This document shows, piece by piece, positions 1-11,261 of a stretch of 64,000 nucleotides of DNA; the stretch's first letter is position 1; every line of letters begins with the position of its first letter. Origin of the DNA: Eutypa lata (taxonomy: Eukaryota; Ascomycota; Sordariomycetes; Xylariales; Diatrypaceae); NCBI GenBank assembly GCA_022661535.1, contig JAKULF010000008.1:3490365-3554364 (forward strand), given 5' to 3'. Below the pieces are notes generated by a model. That model was not told the origin of the DNA. It did not search any database and was given only the letters and a program-made list of their open reading frames with translations. The position numbers and the translations under genes were made by a program.

Positions 1-337
1 TGCATATTCTACGGTCGGCTGCAAGGAATATACTAAGGCCAATGTTTGGTAACTAAGAGCTATACCTAGGATATCCCAAATTAATGCTTCATATGAGGAA
101 GTCAATATTGTTGACCATATTCTGAGACACGTGAAGGGTGCAAAGAATGGCCCCCTCATAAAACCTTAGGTAGCCTTTGAACGTTTCTCACGGGATGTGA
201 AATGCAAATATGGGTTACATGCTCTGAAACAGCCCTGGGGAAGCAACGCTAGCATCATAAAACCCCAAGTTTCTTCATATATATATATATATATATAAAA
301 CCCTAAGGGTTCAACGGCGATATCCTAGTCGTTAAGG
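1..337. other. Intergenic, 3' flank of the fucosidase gene
   Basis: No coding signal seen. It holds a perfect (AT)n dinucleotide run of about 22 nt near 276-297, just past the stop codon of the minus-strand gene that ends at 338. Confidence 0.6.
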
Positions 338-2833
338 CTAAAAGGGGATCTTAAACGCCCACGCATACCGATCTGCATTTTTCACTTCTTCGCTAATAGT
401 CAACTGCAGGGCCCCATCATCCAAGAGTTGCGAAGGCACCACTGTGCCAGACACATTACCGCCGACAACAGTCACTTCATCGCCGGGGGCGTATGGCACA
501 GGTGAATGAAGCACGAGAGTGTCGTTCGGGGCATAAAGCGTGATGATGTAAAACGCGTCGGTCGTCTGCGTGAAACGGACCGCTTGGCCTTCCTCGGGTG
601 TGACGTACCAGTACGTCGTGTTGAAGATCGCCTCCGTGTGCGTATTGATCCATTCGCCGGCTTGGCGGAGATTGCGCTTCATCACGGGGATTATAGTTCC
701 TATCAACCATATATGTTAGCTATGCAACTATTCAAGCCGTTCGATAGACCGGGAAAGTGTTGGCTATCGACGAACCGTTCGCAGTTGGCCCGATATCGAG
801 CAGGAAGTTCCCATTCTTGGAGACTATATCCACGAGACTCGTCACAATACTCGCGGGGTCGAGGTACGCGGAGTCGGGTGTCGCCTGGTTGTATCCGTAA
901 CTAAAGGGATCCAAGCCGAGATTACTTTCCCATTTTCGCCTCTGGACGGCGCTATACCGCGCGTACTCCGGGGTGTCGAAGTCTCCGGGCACGCCACACC
1001 GGTTGTTAATCATCACCTGTTCTCCCTTCTGAGCCTTGCTGTTGAAGTACTCCGCAGCGAATTCCGCCGTCATATTCGGTCCGCCGATATCGCACCACAT
1101 GATCTCCGTGCCCATGTTAGCTAATATCTGCATTTCGGGTACGATGACGTCCGTGACGAAGTTATCGACCGGTACATAGCCCGTATACGGTAGGACTTCA
1201 CCCGTGTATGGATTCGTGGCGTTTCCACCCGGCCACCAATTAAATCCCAAAGGCTTATAGTCTGGGTGGAACCATTCTGGCAGTGAAAAATATGTTGCTT
1301 GATGGAGGTGTGGTTGGTGTTCCGTGGCAGCATCAAATAGTTCCTGCAGGAGATTCCGGTGAGGAGGCAGGGCTACACTAGTCCGATTGCTCACGGAGGG
1401 TGGCAAGTCCATAAGGGCGTAGCCGTCGTGGTGTTTTGATGTTTGCACAAAGTACTGGGCGCCCGCATCGACGAAGAGATCAACCCATTCTTTCGGATCA
1501 AATTCCGAGGCGGTGAATTCAGGAATGAAGTCATCATAAACCAGGTCTTCTCCGTATGTGTCCCGATGGTGCTCCCAAACTTGGATGGAATCCCCAGCCC
1601 CCAAGTTGAGCCACCACCAATACCACTCAGCATAACTCGCGCTCGCCGCTATTCCCCCACGCCGGAACGCTGTATACCCCCAGTGAATGAAGATACCATA
1701 CTTCCCGTCATTGAACCACTGGGGTGTCTCGTGCTGGTAGATACTTTCATACGTTGGCTCGTACTGGGATATCCCAAATGTGGCGTTGAAGGTGTATTGC
1801 GACTTCACACCGTCTCCTGATACAATGATAGTAGCCTCTCCAGACGTCCCTTCGATGACACCATCGGCATTTTCGACCCCGATCTGAACTCGTGCCTGAT
1901 CACCTGGCCGCAGACGCTTGATAACGCCAGGTTTGACGGTGCATAACCCGGCCGACTCGACGGATAGCTCGACGCTATGATTTGAGTAGATCCACTCAGT
2001 ACCTACGTTATTAACAGCCACCTCGACTATCTGCGTCTTGTTCGTGCCCTCGAACCACATATTGGTAGACCGAGCAAACTGCACCCCAAGCGCCAAACCT
2101 TCCCCATCGGCCGGCAGTAGCGACAGCGAGAAAATATGCAACCTCGTGCTCTCCTCTCCGCCACCGGGGCCGCTCCCAGAGCCAGACGAGACGTTAGGGA
2201 GCCGCAAGCTGGTAAGCTCCTTCGTGCTATCTAACCACGCGACGGACTGGAATATCATGGACTTGTTGTAGTCGATCTCCTCGCTGGTGAGATAGTACGG
2301 AAAGATGATGTCCCCGCCGTACGGGTACGGCCACGCCCAGAACGGATCCACGAGGACGGCGCGCGAGCTCTCGCTGCCATCCGCGTACGTGGCGTTCACG
2401 AAGCCCGTCGCGATGGCCGTCTCCGCCGCCGCGAGCATGTAAGCCCCGCTATAGCGACCCCTCGGGATCTCCAGGACCTGGCCCTCGGCGAGCACATTGT
2501 CGTACCCGTCATCATCATCATCATCGTCATCATCGTCCGCTTCCTGGTACTGCGGGAAAATATAGTCGATTCCGTCGTAGGTCAGGTGGTCCTCGGCTGG
2601 TAGGTACGCGGCGGGGTAGGCGTTCCCCTCCCCGTCGAAGTCGGCGTCCCCCGGCTCGCGCCCGAAGCCGCGGTTGTTCCGCAGTGGCGACAGGTCGATC
2701 GGCACTGAGGAGCTGGGCTCGATGCTATTTTGCCGGTTCTTCGGGTTGATGACGAGCTCGAATCCCGCGGCTGCTGCTGCTGTTAGGGCCGCAAGAACCG
2801 GGGAAGTACTAGGGCTATGAAGAGCTTCATCAT
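338..2833 (-). CDS. GH29 alpha-L-fucosidase, secreted; one frameshift in the signal peptide
   Basis: Glycoside hydrolase family 29 enzyme that removes alpha-L-fucose from glycans, with retention. The catalytic domain begins about residue 390 with WFNDGKYGIFIHWGYTAF, the typical GH29 opening, followed by the SKHHDGYAL motif; the nucleophile is the Asp of MWCDIGGPN. A non-catalytic region of about 380 residues precedes it and contains an eight-Asp run (about 2508-2536). One 76-nt intron (700-775) joins LDIGPTANG to TIIPVMKRN, restoring the conserved GPTANGT core; coding exons are 776-2833 and 338-699. The only sensible start is the ATG at 2833 (MMKLFIALVLP), but it is one base out of frame with the downstream VLAALTAAAAAGFE. 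One extra C in the C4 run (plus 2800-2803) would make a continuous signal peptide. Family call firm; N-terminus inferred. Confidence 0.85.
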
Positions 2834-3724
2834 TTCGTGGTAGATTGGTATTAATATTAATCAACAACGAGAGTTGTGTATCAACAATCCATGCTTGTCT
2901 AGATTTCAAGCTCGCTGTCCCATGGGCAGCTATCTAACATTAACCTGGGACTCGGGACTTCCTTAAATAGTTGCTTGAGAGTACTGTCTATGTGTGTGTG
3001 CGAACCCATCATGCCGATCGATAAGGCCGACTCCGCTTGATCGCAATCTCGGTGACTTCATCGTAGGCCGGATCCAGTTAGGACGTTATCTTTGATGACC
3101 TTAGGTGGACGTCTCGGCTTGCAGCAATCCATGTCACGAGCATGGCGGTCGTCGCATTTCCGGAGAAGGGTGGAGACCTCGTATTGCGGGGTTTGGAGAG
3201 AGGTCGCCGGGCCCTGTTTCCTTCTTTGCTGACTGATTCACTAGTTATTTCCCGCCAATTATAACTACACCTAATTTATGAGCCATTGCGATAGTGGGCA
3301 AAATGGTGGTCTTCATGGTATATCTACATATTCTGAGCTATCAGGACTAATGATAACAAGATTGCCAAGCTGACCGCACGGAACTGGATGAAATGTAGGT
3401 GCAAGAGTGTATGTGGTGCTTCGTTTGTAAGACTTTATAAAACTTATATGAAAGAACAACTCTAAAAACCCCGGTTACATATTCTAATGAATATAATTAC
3501 CGACGTTTATACTTACTTGCTATATAAACAGGGGCTTACAGAGATAGAGAAAGCACTTAATAGAACGAACACACTCGTATATATAGATAATTGGACAAGT
3601 GGACTAAAGCTAATATTTCGAACCATCGGGTCAAAGAGACGAAAAAGTAGCGTCAAAGGGTATAGACGTCACCATTCAGGCCTTTGTAATACGGTCCCAA
3701 CCCTAATAGCGCGATGTTCTTGAT
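2834..3724. other. Intergenic, no gene seen
   Basis: Short ORFs only, with no recognisable motif. Ordinary base composition. It separates the divergent 5' end of the fucosidase gene from the 3' end of the F-box gene. Confidence 0.5.
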
Positions 3725-5939
3725 CTAAAGTGGTGATAAAATGAAAAGATCATCGACAGGGCATGCCTCTAAAACATCGCGATATTCGTCCAAGATCCTT
3801 TCCACCTCTGAGCCAGTTTTATTGAGAAGGCGAAAATTAGTCCTCCCATCTGTACTTCTGCAGAGAACGACATTCGCCCAGTAATCTCGACCACCATGGG
3901 CAAAGTCTCCGAAAGCAACGACTTGCAACGAGGACACCCTTGCGGCCCAAATATCCAATCGACAAACTGACGGAACTCTCTCCGGAACAGTCCCGATCTT
4001 TTCCTTTGCTCTGTATCAATTTCCTTCGCATTAGATCCGCCGGAGGGGGCACCTTGGGATTCGCTTGCAGAATCAGAATCAATCCAAGAGTCCAATGAAC
4101 TTTCAGAGTCTCCATCTTCACTCTCAGCCCCAGACGCCATTCTCGTGGCTCTTGGGGGATGATAGCTCTCCAGGGCCCAAGAGGCGTTGTTTTTTATGTC
4201 AAATCGCGACTGCCTAATATGAAGAAGTTTTAACGAAGTCTTCGACGCGAAAGGCTTCAATATTGTTTTCTGCAAGACAAGTTAATTTCGGAACTGCTAA
4301 ACAGGTATGTCAATACCTACGAGGCGACCAGGCGCACAGCTCAGACCAATACATTCAAGGTCTAGCTTTGAAAGAGGGTTGCATGAAGGGTCGTCCCTAA
4401 TCTGTCGCACTGCAACATTTAGAGTTAGCAATTTCTTCTTTAAGGTATCTTAACGAGGCCTACGGGTTATTCGGAAGCAAAGTACTCCCAAATATACCCT
4501 TTCAGTAGTTTCAAGTACTGAGGCTAGTCACAAAGGGGGAAATACTACGAAACCCACTTACTCCGGCCCCTGCCAATCCCCAGGCCCCGTAGGTCACGCT
4601 CTTTTTCAAAGTATGGGGACTCCTCATCCTGGTCAACGACTCTCTGGTGGTACACGAATCGCCTTAGAGTTGCCCGGTGGTGGGCGACATGACTCCAGAC
4701 TACGGTGCTATCAAGTGACACCCCCATATCGGTTATGAAGAGCTCTTCGAGCCCTCTGAAGGCCTCAAGGAGGTCTGCTATGACAAACGGGCCCATCCCT
4801 GTCGATACACTGTCTGAATCCTGAATCTCGAGCTTCGTCAGATTTATCGTAGGGCCCTGCTCCAGAACGCGCTCGAGGAACTCCTCCCAGCAGAGACACT
4901 TTCGAAGAGTAAGGGATACGAGAGTACTGAAATTTATCGCGGGTGCCATGGCTGCTGCTCCAAGGGGTACATGAGAAAGAGATAAGACACGGATATCTGG
5001 GAAGAAAGGTCGAGGAGAGTGGTTGGTCAACTGAAGGATCTTGGCAGAGAAATAGTACCGCTCCTCATCCTCGTCGTCATCACGGTCATGGTCCAAGCTC
5101 ATCCACAGGTCTTCCCAGCGTCCAAAGTCCAGTTCAAGCTTCTTCAGGTGTACAGAATTTGACCGGATAGCGACTGACAGGGCCTCTAAGTGAGCATTAG
5201 CCGGTGCTTTCCAGCGCAGACTCTGGAGCTGACGGAATGACGACAGGTCTAGGTCACATTCATCGTCCTCGCTATGTTCGCACGCAAGGTCGGTTATCAA
5301 ACTTAAAGATTTCAAGGAGCACTGGCGGAGTGAGAGAATTCCCTGCCGTCCAAGTATTTCCGAGGGTACACAAGTCCCTAAGTCCCAACTATAACTTGGA
5401 ATTAGATGTTTCCAAACCCTGGGGACGGGGTTCGGGAGTCTACCCACCTAAAACTGCTTAATTTGCCGTCTTCAAACCGCCCTAGGACTGATTTCACCCT
5501 CTGAGTTAAGCAATCAAAATGTGACTCATCTTTATACTCATCTTCTTCCTCGATTGATTCTGACATCCAATCGGTTACCTCATCATTATCCAGCTCATCA
5601 CCGTCGTTCCCGTTAGGGCACCGATCGCAGGTAATAAATCGAAAGCCGGAGCGAAGGTGGAATTGGGTTGCAAGCTCAAAGCACACCTGTGGTAGCGCCG
5701 CAACTTTGATACAATGTAGCCTATCTTCGTGTTCGGCAGTGATCGTGACAGATTGCCATAGAGCATGGGCAACAAGCGCATGCGTGTATTTCGTAACTTG
5801 AGAAAGTGACTTCAGGTCTCTCTTCTCTAACTGCCAAATCGGAATTCAGCATTTTGCCGTAGGCATAGAATCAAAAGCATGTTCCACTGACCTTCTCAAT
5901 CAACATGCTAAAGAGTTCGGGTGGCAAGCTGGTCAACAT
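3725..5939 (-). CDS. F-box/leucine-rich-repeat type protein, one frameshift
   Basis: Substrate-adaptor-like protein of the large Pezizomycotina F-box family. The first exon (5892-5939) codes MLTSLPPELFSMLIEK, the first F-box helix, and exon 2 (5448-5830) continues LEKRDLKSLSQVTKYTHALV, the rest of the F-box. Exon 3 (4562-5388) carries irregular LRR-like segments such as LVSLTLRKC and LTKLEIQDSD. Exon 4 (4321-4409) and exon 5 (from 4269) finish with SLKLLHIRQSRFDIK, an acidic Ser/Asp linker and the family C-terminus ILDEYRDVLEACPVDDL. All junctions are GT-AG (GTCAGT, GTGGGT, GTAAGT, GTAGGT donors) and keep phase. In exon 5 the frame breaks at the GGG run (plus 3937-3939): one extra G restores GPQG followed by SSLQVVAFGDFA. 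The substrate is unknown. Confidence 0.75.
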
Positions 5940-7067
5940 CTCGACTATCTGTGTAAAGAGGAATAACTTGTATGAAAGATCCGTAAAGTCGCTTCCAGAG
6001 TCGAGTTTCTGAAGATAAGGGGAGAAGTTTCGAGGAGCAAGTAAGTACTCAAGGTAATTGAAGCAATCCAGCCCCTGAGTTACCCCGCATGTTTAAGTAA
6101 GTACTTAAGCTCACCGATCAACAGCTGCGATTCATTAACGATTTATAATGACACAGAAGCCACCAGCCCGCATGAGAAGAAAAAAAAGATGGTTCGAATA
6201 TGACTTTGGCTCTTATTAGTAGATTTTTCTTTTTTATATCCTGATTTGCTTACTTGTTCGTTGAATAGGAATGAATTTTTTTCACCCTTTACTCTATCTA
6301 CCTACGTATGTATCTAGGTAGTTCAATTAACTAAAGCGGACACTAATGTACAAATTGGACCAATCAGATTGTCCAGAGCACACGTTACCTACCATCTTAG
6401 TACGCTTCAACGCTTCAGCACTCAGAGAGAATTGTTATAGGTGACGTCTCAATAACCAGTTTACTCATATCGACGCACCCTTCGCCACAGTCTTCTCCGA
6501 CGTCTGCAATGGCCAGCTACACCCCTGGTAGTATCGGGGAGCATCGCTTGGAGTCTGGACATCATTTGACTTATCTTTAAGCTGAAATCTCGTCGTTTGC
6601 CATATATAAAGCATTGTCTCTCACCTGAATTTCAAAATTATTTTACCCTAGGAAGAAAACAGCGATGCAATAATACTTGAGTATAATTCTATTTCTGGTT
6701 TAGCTTCGTTATAATTCCTCCCGAATCTCAAAACGCTCGATTTTATGGTCTTCTATATTACGTGGGCATCATTCATATAGAAAACTGCTCTACAAGATCT
6801 AAAACGATGTTACAGAGGATACATAATTCAGTATAGTTTGCGACCTGGATATATTTTACCGGTCCATCTTGATAGCAGTGTAGCATGCAAAAGAGAACGT
6901 GGCACGAAGATGGGAGGGATATATAGTCGGGCAATATAGTATTTAACAATTTCAATTACATGTATTACGTACAGGGCCACTCGACATGTGCAATGGCCAT
7001 TAATGATATTCAACCCTTTATACAAAATACGCCGGAAAGACCACCTATTGATGAGCCATGTCCATCA
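5940..7067. other. Intergenic, no gene seen
   Basis: Upstream of the F-box gene and downstream of the GPI-type gene. It contains short repeats of a GTAAGTACTTAAG-like word (6035-6110) and A/T-rich patches, but no ORF with coding character. Confidence 0.5.
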
Positions 7068-7811
7068 TCACAGTACAACCACACCGGCCACGAGGCCCAG
7101 CGCCGCAATGCCCATGCCCAGCACCTTCGGGCCGGCCGTCGCAACGGCACCCTCTGATGTGCTGCTGGAGGTAGCACCCGCCCCATCTTCTGTGGTTGCT
7201 TCCCCTTCCCCGTCTTCGGAGTCCGCGGAAGCTGGCGAAGACGAAGACGAAGCCCCGCCCGTCGAAGCCGGCGCTGTTGTCTGTGCCGCCGTAACAAGTA
7301 CATCCGTTGAACCCGATCCAGTCACACTTTCCGTAACCGTCTGGACAACGCTATTTTCACCCGTCGCCACCGCACCACTGCCAGTCCCAGCCGACGCTGT
7401 TGTCGTCGTCTCCGCCCCATCGTCATTATCATCATCGTCACTACTACCGCTGCTGCTGCTGCTGCTGCTCGTAGCCGACGCGAAGGCCGAGGCCGGCGCC
7501 GTGACGCTGGCGATAATAGAAGTCGCTGAAGCGCTGTCGCCGAAGCCGGAAAGATAGCTAGGCGAGTAGGTCGCGGTACCCTCGTAGGCGGCGCAACCGG
7601 GGACTGTCGTCTTCGGCGGGGCACGACCGCCGCCGCAGTCGAGGAACTCGCAGAGCTCGCCTGTGCCCGGCACGTACCAGACGAGACTAGCGCCCGCTAC
7701 GGACGAGACGCAGCCCGATAGGTCCGTTCTTGCTAGAGCCGCCGGCGCTGCGGTCAGCAGCAGGAGCACCAGCCCCCGTCGCATCCCCGATGATGAGCCC
7801 GTGGTGAGCAT
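7068..7811 (-). CDS. Small secreted Ser/Thr-rich GPI-anchored-type protein
   Basis: Single-exon protein of 247 residues. A second Met at residue 10 is followed by a signal peptide (RRGLVLLLLTAAPAALA). A short cysteine-bearing domain follows (residues about 30-75: SLVWYVPGTGELCEFLDCGGGRAPPKTTVPGC), then a low-complexity Ser/Thr/Asp/Ala stalk and a hydrophobic C-terminus (VLGMGIAALGLVAGVVVL) typical of a GPI-anchor signal. Proteins with this YVPGTGE...CEFLDCGGGRAPPKTTVPGC module recur in ascomycetes, often with the vague label siderophore biosynthesis protein; nothing here shows a siderophore role. The poly-Ser run (about 7440-7475) is a CTG/CTA microsatellite on the plus strand. Likely a cell-wall or plasma-membrane protein; no function assigned. 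Confidence 0.7.
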   Translation of the reverse strand: MLTTGSSSGMRRGLVLLLLTAAPAALARTDLSGCVSSVAGASLVWYVPGTGELCEFLDCGGGRAPPKTTVPGCAAYEGTATYSPSYLSGFGDSASATSIIASVTAPASAFASATSSSSSSSGSSDDDDNDDGAETTTTASAGTGSGAVATGENSVVQTVTESVTGSGSTDVLVTAAQTTAPASTGGASSSSSPASADSEDGEGEATTEDGAGATSSSTSEGAVATAGPKVLGMGIAALGLVAGVVVL

Positions 7812-9168
7812 GTTTTTCTTCTTTTTCTGTTATGGTGGGTTGGTGGGTGAAGTGGATCTCCAACTGTCAATGAGTGAGAGTGCGTGGTTTGAGAGCTTAA
7901 TTCTTAAAACAAGGAAACACTTGATACTGAATTCTGATTCGTGAATTTCTATAAACTAGAAGAAAGAAAGAACAAAAGAAAGAGAAGAAAACTATCGAAA
8001 CTTGCGGCTGAAAGATAGCAATCTTAGCACTAGCCCCTTTATTTAGTGAACGGGCCAAGCTTGCCTTGGTCTGCTAGTTTCTAACATCGTCATATCTCTT
8101 GTACCGAATGTATAGTCGATGACCCACTGAGATGGAACCAATCGGAATGGGGCACCAGGCACAGCTCCCTCAGCTACGGCGATCTAAAATAGCGAATTAG
8201 GCTGTGTTTCCAAATGAGACTTAGTGAATACAAGTTGATACTTTTTACTGCAAGTGGCATCGGCGCCAGTGGGGGAGATGAGGCGAAGAAGACCCCATTT
8301 TCGTATTCCAGAACCTGTTGCTCTGATGTACTAATACTATGAAGATTGCATGGAATGGCTAACCCCGATCACATCTTGGAACTCAAAGAAGCAGTTGCTA
8401 ACAAACCCTGCGACCATTGACCTGAACCACGTCACTTAGAATAGGCTGTCGAGGTTCGTACAAAGCACTGGGTGACATAAACGAGTCCTCAGATGACCCT
8501 TACCTAAGATATGAGGAGATCGCGGACGAAATGGTAATTGAAGCAAGTGACGACGAAATCAGTGGTATCTCTCTAAGATCTCTGTCGAAGCGTTACGAAA
8601 TCGGTCATCTGAACTCTCCAGCAAGTGTGATAAATCATAATGGTAACTATCGTTATCATAAATACCTGGTGAACGAAGTCTACATCGCTGCTGCGTGATA
8701 ATTATCACAACATGACCTCGACGGACGCCTCTCATGTCTAGGCTATGAGACCTTCACAGTCATTAGAGAATAATACTTAACTGAGTTTCAACCAATCGCC
8801 CACAACCATTACAAAAGGAAAGGACGAGACTAGGGCGCTTACTTACTAGAGGCTAGACTCTGGATAAATTATTACAAAAGGGTTTCTTCAAAACAAATTA
8901 ATATTTAATCAACCTCAGTGACATAGAAGCCATTAGAAATGTTTTGGTGATGAGGATGAGAAATACTACGCAGATCAAACATCCCATCCGGCCATCCGGC
9001 CATCCCACCCGGCCCGCTTATTCACCATTACCAAACTTATGACTACTTACACTAAGACCTCCTTTCGCTCTTCTGGGCGCATCAAGACATAAAACGTGAA
9101 GAAGAAGAAAATGCTGCACTTAAACACTATAGCCTTGCTTCTCTTGACTAGAAACATCATCAGGGACA
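7812..9168. other. Divergent intergenic region between the GPI-type and macro-sirtuin genes
   Basis: Both flanking genes start here, so it holds two promoters over about 1.36 kb. No ORF looks coding. A purine-rich stretch of GAAAGAAAGAAC-like repeats at 7960-7995 lies in the probable 5' UTR of the minus-strand gene, and a tandem CCATCCGG-like repeat sits at about 8985-9015. Confidence 0.5.
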
Positions 9169-11261
9169 ATGGCTAGCACAAACATCGTAGACATCCTAGA
9201 CTTCCTCCTCGAGGAGGCAGGTTATAGCCTAGGACATCACCATCATCATCACGGGCACGGGCACAACGACCATGACCACCACCACCCACCCTACAACGGC
9301 AACAAACGTGCAATTCTACAAATGGACAGCTGGTCGCGCCTCGTCCTTCTCGACCAGCTCCTATGCATGCGAGCCGCGGAGCCAGAGCTCCCGCCCGACA
9401 TCGCAGAGCCCACGGACCGGATGCTACGGGATCGTCTGGCGCGACGTCTAGCAACATCACCACAGGATATAACACCACGATTCTTCGTTAACCCCAACAG
9501 CGTTCCCCCTTCCCCTTCCTTCTCCTCCTCGTCATCAAAAAGAAGAGGAAGACCCTCGCTATCCATATGGAAAGGCGACATCACAACGCTCGCAGATACA
9601 ACGGCTATCGTGAACGCAGCCAACGCGCAACTCCTCGGCTGTTTCCAGCCCCGCCACCCCTGCATCGACAATGCGATCCACGCCGCGGCGGGGCCGGGCT
9701 TGCGACGCGCGTGCTGGGAGCTCATGGCGGCGCAAGGCACGGAGGAGCCGGTGGGAACTGCGAAGGTGACTCCCGGCTTCAACCTGCATGCGCGGTACGT
9801 GATCCACACTGTTGGGCCGCAGCTTCTGCGACGTCGCAGAGGAGGAGGACAGGTTGAGATTGAGGAGGAGCAACAGCCCTCGGATGAAGACCGCCGGTTG
9901 CTCGCGAGCTGCTACGAGGCTTGCCTGGATGCGGCTGAGGATCTTGAACCGTTTCCCGACGGGAGGAAAGTGTTGGTATTCTGCGGGGTATCGACGGGGA
10001 TGTTTGGGTTCCCGGTTGATGAGGGATGTCGCGTCGCTGTGGATGCTGTGCTCCGCTGGCTTGGGATGCATCCGGAGACGACCCTGACGGATGTCATATT
10101 CAACGTATTCACCGACTTGGACCTGAACATCTACCAATCCCGATTTTCTCAGCTAGTCAAGGACCGTATTCTTCTAAACAGCAACAACAGCAGCGGTAAT
10201 GATAAGGACACCTCCTCGCCTTCAACCAGCATACCACCACCAATGCCACCGCTTCTCGCCCAACAGACCGCCTTGATATTCCGCGCCCGGAACTGGCTCG
10301 CCACGTCATCCCGCCTCATAATATCCGCGGGCGCCGGTCTCTCTGCTTCCACGGGTCTAGACTACACCTCCTCGGCCCTTTTCACCAAGCATCACCACGG
10401 GTTCAAGAAATACGGGCTCTCGTCGCTATACTCCGTGTTCGGGTTCGATGAGTGGCCCTCGGACGCCGCGCGCTGGAGTTATAATATGCATCACTTGGAG
10501 GTGGTGAGGCGGTGGCCGCGCAGTAAGTTGTATGACGACTTACTGTCTTTTACGCGACGGAGGTTTGAGAGTGGTGATGATGATGGTGGCAAGGATGGCG
10601 AAGATGGTGTCGACGGTGGTGGTGGTGAGGGAAGGAGAAGAAATGGTTCGTCAAAACCTCGAACGCGGACGGCTTCTTCGCGAAGCACGGGTTCGACACG
10701 GCGCGCATCTGTACTCCGCAGGGGCAATACGCCTTTATGCAGTGCGCGACGCCATGTCGCGAGGATGCGGTTTGGCCTTCTGAGCCGCTCATCGACGACG
10801 CGGTCAAGCACGTAGATCCGGTGACGCAGCACCTGCCGGACGACTACGAAGTCCCGACGTGTAAGTTCTGCGGGGCCGACCTGACGCTGTGCGTTCGTGG
10901 CGGGGATTACTTCATTGAGGCGCCGTTCGAGGAGCTGAACGGACGATATGCCGGCTTCGTAAAGGAGTGTCTAGCTGAGGGTGTAGAGACAGCAGACAGA
11001 AGAGGAGGTTCGGAGAAACGGGGCGAGGGCGAGGACGCGGTAACAACGACAATCCTGGAGCTTGGGGTCGGCATGAATACCCCTTCTGTGCTTCGGTGGC
11101 ATAATGAACATTTGGTACAGCGTGCGAAGGGCAAGTTCAGGCTGGTGAGGCTGGGATTGGACGCCGCTGGCTGTGTGGACCCCGCGCTGGAGGAGGCTGG
11201 GTTGGCTGTTGGTTTGTACGGGGATATCGCGAGGTTATTTGAGGTGCTTGATATTAAGTGA
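9169..11261 (+). CDS. Fused zinc-macrodomain and SirTM-type sirtuin (predicted protein ADP-ribosylation cycle enzyme)
   Basis: Two enzymatic modules in one chain. Residues about 130-325 are a macrodomain with GDITTLADTTAIVNAANAQLLGCF and PRHPCIDNAIHAAAGP. The C-x(n)-H-x-C arrangement is that of zinc-dependent macrodomains, which remove ADP-ribose from proteins. From about residue 365 comes a sirtuin with IISAGAGLSASTGLDY (NAD-binding loop), TSNADGFF, FMQCATPC and PTCKFCGADL (two zinc-binding CxxC-like pairs) and the late ELGVGMNTPSVLRW strand. SirTMs are macrodomain-linked sirtuins reported as protein ADP-ribosyltransferases; a natural fusion in fungi fits that pairing. The N-terminus carries a natural His6 inside a longer His-rich patch (residues 23-40). 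The frame changes in low-complexity sequence: either a 56-nt GT-AG intron (10574-10629) or one missing G in the GGG at 10629-10631. Stop at 11259-11261. Confidence 0.85.
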
